From NCBI GenBank assembly GCA_038534195.1, contig JBCAXE010000012.1:1-64000 (forward strand): a stretch of 64,000 bases of DNA. Direction: 5' to 3'. The DNA comes from JAJFFW01 sp038534195 (GTDB lineage Bacteria; Pseudomonadota; Alphaproteobacteria; Caulobacterales; Parvularculaceae). Below, in pieces: positions 43,220-52,528 of this stretch. A program made the position numbers and the translations under genes. The first letter of the stretch is position 1. Every line of letters starts with the position of its first letter. The notes below the pieces were generated by a model, which was not told the origin of the DNA, made no database searches, and worked only from the letters and a program-made list of their open reading frames with translations.

Positions 43220-44440
43220 TTAGCTCAACATCTCATGGGTTTTGTGGAGCCCTGCAACAAGGGCTTCAACCTCATCGTGGGTATTATAGGCGGCGAAGGA
43301 CGCGCGCGAAGTCGCCGTGACGCCGAGACGCTTCATTAAGGGCTGCGCGCAATGGTGGCCAGCGCGTACAGCGACGCCGGTCCGGTCAAGGATTGACGAC
43401 ACATCGTGCGGATGCGCGCCATCGACGCCAAAACAAATGATCGGCGCTTTTCCGGCGGCCTGACCGTAAAGCGTGACAAAATTCAGCTTACGGAGTTCTT
43501 CCATCGCATGGTCGGCGAGCGCGGCCTCGTGAGCCGCAATGGCGCCCACACCTTTTTTCTCCATCCACTGGAGCGCAGCACCAAGGCCAATCGCCTCGAT
43601 AATTGCCGGCGTCCCCGCCTCAAACCGGTGCGGCGCTTCATTGTAGGTGACCGCGTCGGTGGTGACGATGTCGATCATTTCACCGCCGCCGCGATAAGGC
43701 GGCATCGCATCAAGCAGCGCTTTTTTTCCATAAAGAACGCCGATGCCGGACGGCCCGTATAGTTTGTGGCCGGTCATCACATAAAAGTCCGCGTCGATCG
43801 CCTGCACGTCAATAGAGCCGTGGACGCTGGCCTGGCAGCCATCGAATAAAATTTTGGCGCCATGGGCGTGGGCGATCCGCGCCAGTTCCTTCGCCGGCGT
43901 CAATGCGCCAAGCACGTTCGACATGTGGCTCACAGCGACAAGTTTCGTGCGATCACTGAATAAGCCTTCATAGGATGCAAGATCGATTTCGCCGTCATCC
44001 GTAACGTCGAGCCATTTCAACACGGCGCCTTTGCGTTCGCGCAGCAGGTGCCAAGGCACGATATTAGAATGATGCTCCATCAGAGAGAGAATAATTTCGT
44101 CGCCCTCGCCGATTTCCTCCGCGCCGAGCGCATAGGAAACGAGATTAAACGCATCCGTACCGCCGCCGGTAAAGATAATCTCCTCGTCCGACTCCGCATT
44201 CATAAACCGCGCGGTGATTTTGCGCGCCTCTTCAAAAGCCGTCGTCGCTTCGTTGGAGAGCGCGTGCAGGCCGCGATGCACATTGGCGTAGCTGTGTTCC
44301 ATGACATGGGTCATCGCGTCGATCACAGCGCGGGGCTTTTGAGCGGAGGCGGCGTTATCCAGATAGACGAGCGGTTTGCCATGTACCTCGCGGGCGAGGA
44401 TCGGGAATTCTTCACGAATGGCTGTGACGTCTAGTGTCAT
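43220..44440 (-). CDS. sufS: SufS-type cysteine desulfurase
   Basis: The 406-residue PLP enzyme takes sulfur from cysteine for cluster assembly. PLP Lys226 lies in TGHKLYGPSG, and the catalytic Cys near 363 in RAGHHCAQP, matching E. coli SufS numbering. GGAGG precedes the ATG at 44440, which overlaps the sufD stop in ATGA. It is the group II desulfurase of this locus, distinct from the NifS/IscS-like gene at its head. Confidence 0.97.
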   Translation of the reverse strand: MTLDVTAIREEFPILAREVHGKPLVYLDNAASAQKPRAVIDAMTHVMEHSYANVHRGLHALSNEATTAFEEARKITARFMNAESDEEIIFTGGGTDAFNLVSYALGAEEIGEGDEIILSLMEHHSNIVPWHLLRERKGAVLKWLDVTDDGEIDLASYEGLFSDRTKLVAVSHMSNVLGALTPAKELARIAHAHGAKILFDGCQASVHGSIDVQAIDADFYVMTGHKLYGPSGIGVLYGKKALLDAMPPYRGGGEMIDIVTTDAVTYNEAPHRFEAGTPAIIEAIGLGAALQWMEKKGVGAIAAHEAALADHAMEELRKLNFVTLYGQAAGKAPIICFGVDGAHPHDVSSILDRTGVAVRAGHHCAQPLMKRLGVTATSRASFAAYNTHDEVEALVAGLHKTHEMLS

Positions 44441-45645
44441 TGAGCGACCTCCAACCATGCGCTCACGGCGCGCCGGAAAACGGAAGCAAGATGAACGTCG
44501 TCAATGGCGTCGAACACCTCGCCCACGAACGCCTCAATCAGCAGCGCGCGCGCCGCTTCATCGCTGAGGCCGCGTTGGCGCATATAGAACAACGCTTCGT
44601 CGTCAAGCGACCCAGCTGTAGACCCATGGGCGCATTCCACATCGTCCGCGTATATTTCAAGCTCCGGCTTATGGTTGGCCTCAGCGTTATCAGATAGTAA
44701 AAGCGCATTCGCCGTCATTTGCGCATCCGTCTTTTGCGCGATGCGATTGACGTGAAATTTTCCCTGAAAGACGGCCCGGCCTTTGTCCCGCGCGACGCCT
44801 TTATGAATCTGACGTGTGACGCATCCGGGCGCATTGTGACGGACCAGCGTCGTAAAGTCCGCATGGGTCTCATCGGCGAGAAGCGCCGCGGAGTTGATCA
44901 CCGCCTCAGCGTCGGGACCGTCATACGTCACGTGAACTTCAATACGTGCAAGGCGCCCGCCCGTTGAAAGTCCCACAGCCTTAAAGGCCGCCTTTTCACC
45001 AAGCGTCGCGTGCGCGGTGAGGTGAGAAACGCCCTCGCTGCGCGGCGACAGAATGAAATATTGCGCAGCCGCGCCAGCCTCAATCTTGAAATCGAGCGTC
45101 GCGGCGCGAAACGACGCCGGGCCGGTGAGCGCATGCAACACCGTGACGCGCGCGCCTGGACCGACGGCGATCTCTACTTGCGCAAACGACGATGTCGCGC
45201 CGCGCTCATCAAGGATCAGGATCGGCGCCTGAATAACAACGCCTTTTTCAATTTCGAGCCGCAAACGCTGGTCGCTAAACGCCGCGTTGAGCGCCACGAT
45301 AGGGTGATCAGCGATCGGCCCGCTCGGCGGCGCACTCTTCGCCGTAGAAAGCGAGAGACCGTCTGTTCCTTCCGAAAATTCCCAGCCGCTGTCCGTCAGG
45401 CGCACAGTGATCGCTTCAACGCCGTCGAACGGATTTGGCGCAGCGTTCGCGCCAGGCGATGCGTCGCGCGCGGCGGCGCGGAAATCTGACCATCGCCAGC
45501 CTTCCATCCGCCGATGCGGCAAACCTGTTTCCACAAACTTCATAAAGGCGCCGCGCTGTTCATCGCTTGCGCGGATGCGCGCCACAAATTCGGCTTCAAG
45601 ACCCGCTTCGAGCGCGGTGGGATTGATGAGAAGAGACCGTGACAC
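44437..45645 (-). CDS. sufD: Fe-S assembly scaffold protein SufD
   Basis: The 402-residue product has the SufB/SufD beta-helix domain in its second half with ILSPRSEGVSHLTAHATLG, a long H-rich loop and the closing AHGSTAGSLDDEALFYMRQRGL in short pieces. It partners SufB and SufC. GTG is the start, 11 bases after the sufC stop. Confidence 0.95.
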   Translation of the reverse strand: MSRSLLINPTALEAGLEAEFVARIRASDEQRGAFMKFVETGLPHRRMEGWRWSDFRAAARDASPGANAAPNPFDGVEAITVRLTDSGWEFSEGTDGLSLSTAKSAPPSGPIADHPIVALNAAFSDQRLRLEIEKGVVIQAPILILDERGATSSFAQVEIAVGPGARVTVLHALTGPASFRAATLDFKIEAGAAAQYFILSPRSEGVSHLTAHATLGEKAAFKAVGLSTGGRLARIEVHVTYDGPDAEAVINSAALLADETHADFTTLVRHNAPGCVTRQIHKGVARDKGRAVFQGKFHVNRIAQKTDAQMTANALLLSDNAEANHKPELEIYADDVECAHGSTAGSLDDEALFYMRQRGLSDEAARALLIEAFVGEVFDAIDDVHLASVFRRAVSAWLEVAQ

Positions 45646-45656
45646 GTTACGCTACC

Positions 45657-46403
45657 TTACGCCGCCTCAATAAATTGATCGTAGCCGGAGCTTTCAAGTT
45701 CCGCGGCAAGCTCAGGCCCGCCAGACTTCACTATTTTGCCGTCAGCCAAAACATGCACGCGATCAGGTTTGATATAATCGAGAAGCCGCTGATAATGCGT
45801 GATCACCAGGAAACCTCGATCGCGTCCACGCAGCGCGTTGACCACGTCACCGACCATTTTCAGCGCGTCGATATCGAGTCCGGAATCGGTTTCATCCATG
45901 ATACAAAAGCGCGGCTCGAATATCGCCATTTGCAGCATTTCCATGCGTTTTTTCTCACCGCCTGAAAATCCCACATTGAAAGGCCGTTTCAACTTTGCGT
46001 CCGTCAGCCCCACAAGCTTCGCCTTCTCGCGAATGAGCTTCAGAAAATCCGCCGCCGATACTTCATCTTCGCCGCGCGCCCCGCGTTGTGCATTCAGCGC
46101 GGTCCGAATGAAGTTCATGGTGGCGACGCCCGGAATTTCCATCGGGTGTTGGAACGACAGGAAAACGCCTTGGGCGGCTCGCTCATTAGGATCGAGCTCG
46201 AGAAGGTCGCTCCCGTCGAGCGTCACCGCGCCTTCGGTCACTTCATAATCATCGCGTCCGGCGATTGTATGCGACAGCGTCGACTTGCCTGAGCCGTTCG
46301 GCCCCATAATCGCGTGCACTTCGCCCGCCGGCACATTGAGGCTCAAGCCTTTAAGAATTTCGGCGCCGTCGACGCCGGCGTGTAGATTGTCAATTTTCAA
46401 CAT
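45657..46403 (-). CDS. sufC: SufC ATPase
   Basis: The 248-residue ABC-type ATPase has GPNGSGKST, the signature FSGGEKKRMEM, and Walker B MDETDSGLDID, the SufC variant. It powers the SufBCD scaffold. It follows the small lipoprotein gene by 18 bases rather than sufB directly, because two extra genes are inserted. Confidence 0.97.
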   Translation of the reverse strand: MLKIDNLHAGVDGAEILKGLSLNVPAGEVHAIMGPNGSGKSTLSHTIAGRDDYEVTEGAVTLDGSDLLELDPNERAAQGVFLSFQHPMEIPGVATMNFIRTALNAQRGARGEDEVSAADFLKLIREKAKLVGLTDAKLKRPFNVGFSGGEKKRMEMLQMAIFEPRFCIMDETDSGLDIDALKMVGDVVNALRGRDRGFLVITHYQRLLDYIKPDRVHVLADGKIVKSGGPELAAELESSGYDQFIEAA

Positions 46404-46421
46404 CTGACTTCTTACTCTCGT

Positions 46422-46643
46422 TCAATCGTCAACTTTATCCCGGCAAACATATTTCGCCGGTTTTCCGCGCGGCCCGATGCGCACGCGCTCCTGACCGTCC
46501 GGGCAAGCCTTGTAGGCAGTCGGAGCGTATTCGGTGGCGCAACCGGAAAGGGCCGCGACGCCCAAAATGGCCGCCGTTACAAGCGCCGCCAATATTGTAA
46601 TCCGCGTCATCTTCTCCAACGCTGATCTTGGATCTTTTTCCAT
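46422..46643 (-). CDS. Small lipoprotein inside the suf operon
   Basis: The 73-residue product carries a signal with lipobox ALSGC (Cys35) after an 11-residue leader. The ribosome site GGGAGGGG lies in the end of the ridA-like gene, whose TAA directly abuts this ATG. The mature part has two Cys (KACPDGQER; KYVCRDK). An internal ATG at 46610 would give a more typical signal but has closer spacing. No family recognised. Confidence 0.75.
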   Translation of the reverse strand: MEKDPRSALEKMTRITILAALVTAAILGVAALSGCATEYAPTAYKACPDGQERVRIGPRGKPAKYVCRDKVDD

Positions 46644-47057
46644 TTACCCCTCCCCGTGGCCGCGCACGGCGGTGCACTCAATTTCAATGCGCGCGTCAAG
46701 CGCAAGGCCCTTCACGGCGACCGTTGTGCGTGCAGGAGGATTTACGGGAAAGAATGTTCTGTAGACCTCATTCATGGCCGAGAAATCATCGATATCAGCG
46801 AGAAATACCTGACAGCGAACAATGTTCGCATGGGTCGCATCCACGCTCGCCAACGTCGCCCCGATATTCTCTAGCGTCTGCTTTGTCTCAGCTTTGATCT
46901 CTCCAGCGAGTTCGCGCGTTTCAGGATCACGCCCTAGGTGTCCCGCGATATAGAGAACACCGTTCGCCTCAATGACAGGGGAGAATGGCGCAGGCTGCGC
47001 GTAGGCGCTAGTGATAAGCACCGCGAATCCACTCCACACCGCCAGAAGAAATTTCAC
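46644..47057 (-). CDS. Exported RidA-family protein
   Basis: The 137-residue product is a YjgF/RidA domain (IEANGVLYIAGHLGRDPETR; TFFPVNPPARTTVAV; ARIEIECTAV) preceded by a signal peptide ending in TSAYAQ. RidA proteins deaminate reactive imines in the cytoplasm; an exported version is unusual. GTG is the start, overlapping the sufB stop (TAGTG). Its operon position suggests translational coupling with sufB. Confidence 0.85.
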   Translation of the reverse strand: MKFLLAVWSGFAVLITSAYAQPAPFSPVIEANGVLYIAGHLGRDPETRELAGEIKAETKQTLENIGATLASVDATHANIVRCQVFLADIDDFSAMNEVYRTFFPVNPPARTTVAVKGLALDARIEIECTAVRGHGEG

Positions 47058-48577
47058 TATCCGACGCTCCCCTCAAGGCTGACGCTTACAAGCTTTTGCG
47101 CCTCTACTGCGAACTCCATCGGCAATTCCTGCAGAACTTCCTTACAGAAACCATTGACGAGGAGCGCGACCGCCTCCTCCTCAGATAGACCACGCTGCTG
47201 GCAATAGAAAAGCTGATCTTCCGACAGGCGCGAGGTCGTCGCTTCGTGCTCCAGGACGGCGGACGGATTCTTCGTTTCCACGTAGGGCACGGTATGCGCG
47301 CCGCAATCACCGCCGATCAACAGGGAGTCGCATTGCGTGAAATTGCGCACATTGTCCGCCTTACGGTGCACGGAGACGAGGCCGCGATAGGTGGAATTCG
47401 ATTTGCCCGCCGAGATGCCCTTTGAGATGATCCGCGACCGCGTATTCTTGCCGAGATGGATCATCTTGGTGCCGGTGTCGGCTTGCTGGTGATTGTTGGT
47501 GATCGCGATCGAATAAAACTCGCCCTGCGAGTTATCGCCCTTCAGAACGCAAGAGGGATATTTCCACGTAACGGCGGAGCCTGTCTCAACTTGCGTCCAG
47601 GAAACTTTGGAATTTACGCCGCGGCAGTCGGCGCGCTTTGTCACGAAATTATAGATGCCGCCCTTGCCGTCTTTGTCGCCCGGATACCAGTTTTGAACGG
47701 TTGAATATTTGACCTCGGCGTTATCCTCGACGACGAGTTCCACCACTGCCGCGTGCAATTGGTTTTCATCGCGCATGGGCGCGGTGCAGCCTTCAAGGTA
47801 GGAAACATACGAGCCAGGCGCCGCGACAATCAGCGTACGTTCGAATTGCCCGGTGTTCGCCTCGTTTATACGGAAGTACGTAGACAGCTCCATTGGGCAC
47901 CGCACGCCCTCGGGCACGTAGACGAATGTGCCGTCGGAAAACACCGCTGAATTAAGCGTCGCGAAGAAATTATCCGATGTGGGGACCACCGTGCCGAGAT
48001 ATTTTTTGACGAGATCCGGATGCTCGCGGATCGCCTCTGAAATCGACATGAAGATCACGCCGGCTTTCTTTAGCTCTTCCTGAAACGTGGTTGCGACAGA
48101 AACACTGTCGAAGACGGCGTCCACGGCGACTTTCGGCGCATCACCCTGCGTGCGGGCTTCGCCGGGGCTTTGTCCCGCGCCTTTAACGCCAAGCAAGACT
48201 TCAGCCTCCCGCAGGGGGATACCGAGCTTTTCAAAATCCTTGAGGATTTCTTCCGGCACGTCGTCGATGGACTCATATTTGGAGCCAGCCTTCGGCGCGG
48301 CGTAATAATAGGCGTCCTGATAATCGATCTCGGGATAATCGACCATCGCCCAGGTGGGCTCTTCCATCTTTTGCCAGCGCGCGAACGCTTCCAGCCGATA
48401 GTCGAGCATCCACTGGGGCTCTTCCTTTTTGGCGGAGATGTACCGAACGATATCTTCGTTCAGTCCCTTGGGCGCCTTCTCGGTTTCGATATCGGTCGTG
48501 AACCCATATTTATAGGTTTCGAGCGACTTGGCCGTTTCAACTGTGGCCTGATCGATGGATTCTTTTACCTGGCTCAT
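47057..48577 (-). CDS. sufB: Fe-S assembly scaffold protein SufB
   Basis: The 506-residue product is the SufB scaffold: WMLDYRLEAFARW near 57-69, VPEGVRCPMELSTYFRI, EGCTAPMRDENQLHAAVVEL and SVHRKADNVRNFTQCDSLLIG with conserved Cys. It assembles clusters with SufC and SufD. The ATG overlaps the DUF1330 stop (ATGA). Confidence 0.97.
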   Translation of the reverse strand: MSQVKESIDQATVETAKSLETYKYGFTTDIETEKAPKGLNEDIVRYISAKKEEPQWMLDYRLEAFARWQKMEEPTWAMVDYPEIDYQDAYYYAAPKAGSKYESIDDVPEEILKDFEKLGIPLREAEVLLGVKGAGQSPGEARTQGDAPKVAVDAVFDSVSVATTFQEELKKAGVIFMSISEAIREHPDLVKKYLGTVVPTSDNFFATLNSAVFSDGTFVYVPEGVRCPMELSTYFRINEANTGQFERTLIVAAPGSYVSYLEGCTAPMRDENQLHAAVVELVVEDNAEVKYSTVQNWYPGDKDGKGGIYNFVTKRADCRGVNSKVSWTQVETGSAVTWKYPSCVLKGDNSQGEFYSIAITNNHQQADTGTKMIHLGKNTRSRIISKGISAGKSNSTYRGLVSVHRKADNVRNFTQCDSLLIGGDCGAHTVPYVETKNPSAVLEHEATTSRLSEDQLFYCQQRGLSEEEAVALLVNGFCKEVLQELPMEFAVEAQKLVSVSLEGSVG

Positions 48578-48870
48578 GTGCTCTCAATTCCCTGCGCCAT
48601 AACGCCGATCACATCGGCGCCTTCATCGCGGTCAATCCCAATTTTCTGGTACTCCGGCGAGGTGATCCATTCCATAAGGTCTGCTTTAGTGGGAAACGAC
48701 ATAATCACCAGACGGTCTTTATCCCATTCCCCGCCGAGCATCTTCGCGTCAAAATCTGCAGCGAGCATTGTTCCCTTAAATTTTTCGAAAACACCCATGA
48801 AGGCGTTGGCGTAGCGGTCGTACGCTTCGCGGTTTTTGATCTTCACTTGCCCGACAAAGTATACAGTCAT
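48574..48870 (-). CDS. DUF1330 protein in the suf operon
   Basis: The 98-residue product is a ferredoxin-like dimer protein of the DUF1330 family (TVYFVGQVKIKNREAYDRY, FDAKMLGGEWDKDRLVIM, FPTKADLMEWITSPEYQ in pieces). Family function unknown. The start at 48870 overlaps the desulfurase stop (TAATG), and the stop overlaps the sufB ATG, so it is translationally coupled both ways. Confidence 0.85.
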   Translation of the reverse strand: MTVYFVGQVKIKNREAYDRYANAFMGVFEKFKGTMLAADFDAKMLGGEWDKDRLVIMSFPTKADLMEWITSPEYQKIGIDRDEGADVIGVMAQGIEST

Positions 48871-49997
48871 TACGCCGCCCTCGCTTTCACGCGTTCGTAA
48901 GCCGCACACCACGCGGCGATAAACGCGTCTGCATTTTCCTGGCTTGAATTCCACCCGAGCGACACGCGCAGGGCGCTCATCGCTTGCGCCTCATCTGCGC
49001 CCATCGCCGCGAGTACGTGGCTCGCCTTTACCTTGCCGGAGGAACAGGCCGAGCCCGATGAGACAGCGACGCCCGCGAGATCCATCGACATAAGCTGCGT
49101 TTCCGCTGAAAATCGGGGGGCGGAGAAACATACCGTACCCGGAAGGCGCTCAGCGTCCGCGCCCCAGACATGGGCGCCCGCTGCGGCGACAGCGGTTTCA
49201 ATCTGATCGCGAAGGCGCGCGATCTCATCAGCCCGCGCAAAGCCCGCGGCGAGATCGCATGCTACGCCAAGCCCCGCGATGGCGGGCGCGTTCGACGTGC
49301 CTGCGCGCCGGTTCATTTCGTGTCCGCCGCCGCGCATTACCGGTGCAAGCGGCAAATTCGGAACAACGATCAACGCGCCGACGCCGAGCGGTCCGCCGAA
49401 TTTGTGACCGGTGAGGCTCATCATATCAGCGCCGAGCATCACGAAATTAACGGGAACTTTTCCGACCGCTTGCGCGGCGTCGACAAAGATCAGACCGCCC
49501 GCCTCATGGGTAATTTTCGCAGCCTCCGCCGCCGGTTGGATCACGCCCGTTTCGTTATTGGCGAGCATTAAGCAAACAAGAAACGCGCCGTCGCGCTCAA
49601 GGTCGTAGTCGGCCAGACGATCTAGCAACCAATCAAGATCAGCGACGCCGCTCAATCGCACGGGAATCGTTTCAACGGGGAGGCCCGTCGCCTCCGCTGT
49701 CGCAATCACTGCAGGATGTTCAATTGCGCTTACAAAAAGGCGTTGCAGGTTCTTCACGCCGTTTATGGCATAGTGGATGCTTTCCGTGCCGCCGCTCGTG
49801 AAGATAACGCCGTTGACCGGCGCGTTCACCAGCCGTCGCACCGCCTCGCGCCCCTCTTCCACAAGCGCATGCGCGGCGCGGCCTTCAGCGTGCACGGATG
49901 ATGCATTACCCGTCGCCGCCATGGCGCGTGCGACCGCGTCAATCACTTCAGGGCGCGCAGGCGCTGTTGCGTTATGGTCGAGATAATGGCGAATCAT
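48870..49997 (-). CDS. NifS/IscS-like cysteine desulfurase
   Basis: The 375-residue PLP enzyme has YLDHNATAPARPEV at its start, PLP Lys near 198 in LTGHKFGGP, and the mobile Cys loop SSGSACSSGKVKASHVL near 316. This is the group I desulfurase pattern. Its ATG overlaps the iscR stop (ATGA). With SufS downstream, the operon holds two desulfurases, a common alphaproteobacterial layout. Confidence 0.93.
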   Translation of the reverse strand: MIRHYLDHNATAPARPEVIDAVARAMAATGNASSVHAEGRAAHALVEEGREAVRRLVNAPVNGVIFTSGGTESIHYAINGVKNLQRLFVSAIEHPAVIATAEATGLPVETIPVRLSGVADLDWLLDRLADYDLERDGAFLVCLMLANNETGVIQPAAEAAKITHEAGGLIFVDAAQAVGKVPVNFVMLGADMMSLTGHKFGGPLGVGALIVVPNLPLAPVMRGGGHEMNRRAGTSNAPAIAGLGVACDLAAGFARADEIARLRDQIETAVAAAGAHVWGADAERLPGTVCFSAPRFSAETQLMSMDLAGVAVSSGSACSSGKVKASHVLAAMGADEAQAMSALRVSLGWNSSQENADAFIAAWCAAYERVKARAA

Positions 49998-50509
49998 TCC
50001 GCCGCCTCCACGGGCCGCCGGTTCACCGAATTCGTATCTTTGCGTAGATGGGGTTGCGCGCCTTCACGCGCGGGTGCGTTCACCGACGCCATGCCGAGAA
50101 TGCGCCGCTCGACCACATCTTCCAGGCTTGCGGCATTGAGGAAAATTTCGATCTGGCGGCCAAGCTCATCCCATAGATCGTGGGTGAGGCAGCGCGCCGA
50201 CGTACCCTGGCAACCCTTTGCCGCGCCGGGGGCGCAGGCGGTTGTTTTGATCTCTTCGTCCACTGCGCTGACAATGTCGCTAACCCGGATCGCGTCTGGC
50301 CCGCGCGCCAGCGCGTAGCCGCCAGCGACGCCGCGCACGCTCTCCACCAGACCGGCCCGCCGGAGCTTGGCGAAGAGCTGTTCCAGATAGGAAAGCGAAA
50401 TGCCCTGACGGAGCGCGATTTCCGACAAGGCCACCGGCGCGCCGTCCGCGAACGCCGCCAAATCCGCCATCGCGGAAACAGCATACCGGCCTTTCGTCGT
50501 CAGTTTCAT
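49994..50509 (-). CDS. iscR: Rrf2-family Fe-S regulator (IscR-like)
   Basis: The 171-residue product has the Rrf2 winged helix (MKLTTKGRYAVSAMADLA; LSYLEQLFAKLRRAGLV; VRGVAGGYAL) and cluster-ligand candidates Cys92, Cys100, Cys107 and His110. Spacing (C-x7-C-x6-C-x2-H) is slightly wider than in E. coli IscR (C-x5-C-x5-C-x2-H). It is likely the sensor that adjusts this operon. The first gene of the transcript. Confidence 0.93.
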   Translation of the reverse strand: MKLTTKGRYAVSAMADLAAFADGAPVALSEIALRQGISLSYLEQLFAKLRRAGLVESVRGVAGGYALARGPDAIRVSDIVSAVDEEIKTTACAPGAAKGCQGTSARCLTHDLWDELGRQIEIFLNAASLEDVVERRILGMASVNAPAREGAQPHLRKDTNSVNRRPVEAAE

Positions 50510-50765
50510 CGGGTCTTGATCCGTTCGTTCGCCTGTTGCGGATTTGCTGCAGATCGACGCTTTTATGGCGACACGCGCCGCATCTGTGCTATAGCCCGCG
50601 CCAGCAATGACGTCTTGACGGTGGACTTAAGAAATCCCACTAAAACAGTCAACAATCAGAACGCCAAAAATCACATGATTTTGCGGTTACTGGTGCCAAT
50701 TGGCGCACTTTTCCTAGTGCGACACTCTGGCTTCCATCGCCGCCAAGAAACAAAAGGACACTTTC

Positions 50766-51437
50766 ATGCCTGAAGTAATTTTCGCCGGACCGGAAGGCCG
50801 CCTTGAAGGGCGCTATCAAAAAGGCCGCGACGACAATCCGCCGGTGGCGCTAATCCTTCACCCGCACCCGCTATTTGGCGGCACCATGAACAACCGCGCC
50901 TGTTACGAGCTCTATAATCTCTTCGCGCGCAAAGGATTTTCTGTTTTGCGTTTTAATTTCCGCGGCATCGGGCGCAGCCAGGGCGAATATGATCAGGGAC
51001 AGGGCGAGCTCGCCGACGCTGCGACGGCGCTCGACTACCTGCAGTCGATGAACCCCAACGCGCCGTTCGCCTGGGTCGCGGGATTCTCATTCGGCTCCTG
51101 GATTTCAATGCAACTCCTGATGCGCCGCCCGGAAATCGCGGGCTTTATCTCCGCGTCCGCCGCAGCAAATCTTTATGACTTTTCGTTTCTGGCGCCCTGC
51201 CCTTCTTCCGGAATCGTCATCCATGGCGAGCACGACAAAATCTGTCCGCCGGAAGAGACCAAAGGCATGGTGGAGCGGACACGCACCCAGAAGGGACGCA
51301 AGATTGAATTCAGCGTTTTGCCCGGCGCCGATCATTTCTTCGAAGAGCATATGGACGAGTTTTTGACCATGGCGGAGGAATATCTGGACCGCCGGCTCGC
51401 CTACCATGAGCCTGAAGGGCCGTATCTAGAAGATTAA
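50766..51437 (+). CDS. Alpha/beta hydrolase (COG2945-type)
   Basis: The 223-residue product has LILHPHPLFGGTMNN (oxyanion region), the nucleophile elbow GFSFGSW near 110, the acid in HGEHDKICPPEE and catalytic His in GADHFFEEH. Small serine hydrolases of this type have no agreed substrate. It begins 256 bases from iscR, divergent, and has AAAAGGACACTTTC before the ATG. Confidence 0.9.
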   Translation: MPEVIFAGPEGRLEGRYQKGRDDNPPVALILHPHPLFGGTMNNRACYELYNLFARKGFSVLRFNFRGIGRSQGEYDQGQGELADAATALDYLQSMNPNAPFAWVAGFSFGSWISMQLLMRRPEIAGFISASAAANLYDFSFLAPCPSSGIVIHGEHDKICPPEETKGMVERTRTQKGRKIEFSVLPGADHFFEEHMDEFLTMAEEYLDRRLAYHEPEGPYLED

Positions 51438-51552
51438 TGAGGAGACGCGGCGGCGCTAAGCGCTGTCGGCCCCTCAGCAATCGGCGTTTCTTAACGATTT
51501 GTCTCCATTATGATAGTCTCTTCGCATAAGAAGGGGCATCGAGGGGATAATC

Positions 51553-51894
51553 GTGCTGAATGTTCTGACGCGGCTGTTTTCTGTGAAAACAGCGGACCTG
51601 GAAGCGAAGCTGCGCGGGGTCGACGGGTTCACCGGGTATGGCGAAATCGAATTCGCAGCCTATTCCTCAGGCGCGCGTTGCCTTGAAATAGAGGTGCGCG
51701 GCGCGGCGGGCGTTTCCGCAGACATTTACGTCAATGGGGCCATGGTCGGCGCCGTTAGCCTTAAAAATGGGCGTGCGGACGAATTTCTCGACACCCGCCA
51801 TGGACACCCGGTGCCGTTCGTCAATGAGGGGGACGCCGTTGAAATCCGACAGAACGGCCAAACGGTGCTCGAAGGCGTGATGGTGCGCGACTAA
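51553..51894 (+). CDS. Small protein of unknown function
   Basis: The 113-residue product starts at GTG with GAGGGGATA upstream. It is beta-rich (RCLEIEVRG, ADIYVNGAMVG, DAVEIRQNG) with no signal peptide or known motif. It converges on the DUF1439-like gene, nine bases between stops. Confidence 0.6.
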   Translation: MLNVLTRLFSVKTADLEAKLRGVDGFTGYGEIEFAAYSSGARCLEIEVRGAAGVSADIYVNGAMVGAVSLKNGRADEFLDTRHGHPVPFVNEGDAVEIRQNGQTVLEGVMVRD

Positions 51895-51902
51895 CGCGCC
51901 GC

Positions 51903-52475
51903 TTATGACTGATCAAGACCGAGCGTAATCACCAGATGCTCGTCCTTCACGACCACATCGCGCAGCAATAATCGCGCGGCGCGTTTCGGTGTTTCCTCTC
52001 CAGTGAGCGCGTAAAGCGGGCGCTCTTCGTAGAACTCCTTGATCGCCAATTTGATGACGCCGTGTGCGCGATCGGAATACCGCTCTGGAATGCCCTGTAT
52101 CTTGAGCGCTTCAATCTCAGGGTCTGTTAAATAAAAGGCCGCTTCATCCGCACGGTAATCAATAGCCCCTGAAAGATCGACCGCGCCATAGATCGGCGCC
52201 GCAAAATCACCGATCTTGATATTAAGCGCCACGTCAACGCCAGCTGCAACGCGGTCACTTTCCTCCACCAGGTCTACACGCGGCTTTTCAACCGTGACGT
52301 CGAAGACGCGCATATAGGATCGCGTCACCGGCGCTCGCTCCTGAAGGACCCGCTCGATTGCGCCCTCAGAGAATCGAAAAACGTGGGTTCGGCTAGCGGA
52401 ATACCAGAGAACACCAGCGCCGATCACCAATAACATGACAACAACCGCGGCGCCGTTCTTTACCGTTGAATTCAT
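51903..52475 (-). CDS. DUF1439-like (YceB-type) membrane-anchored protein
   Basis: The 190-residue product has one N-terminal hydrophobic anchor (AAVVVMLLVIGAGVLWYSA) and an extracytoplasmic domain with RSYMRVFDVTVEKPRVDL, FYLTDPEIEALKIQGI and a repeated LLRDVVVKDEHLVITLG ending, resembling YceB/DUF1439 lipid-binding-fold proteins. GGGAGGCGAATTC precedes the ATG at 52475. It lies 53 bases after the der start-side neighbour, same strand. Confidence 0.6.
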   Translation of the reverse strand: MNSTVKNGAAVVVMLLVIGAGVLWYSASRTHVFRFSEGAIERVLQERAPVTRSYMRVFDVTVEKPRVDLVEESDRVAAGVDVALNIKIGDFAAPIYGAVDLSGAIDYRADEAAFYLTDPEIEALKIQGIPERYSDRAHGVIKLAIKEFYEERPLYALTGEETPKRAARLLLRDVVVKDEHLVITLGLDQS

Positions 52476-52528
52476 GAATTCGCCTCCCTGCGCCCCTTCA
52501 CGTAAGCGGTTTCGATGACGGATCAAGA

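Noticed and set aside
50523..50545. LexA box near iscR (GTTCGTTC)
   Set aside because: The half-sites are adjacent and no GTTC lies seven bases away.
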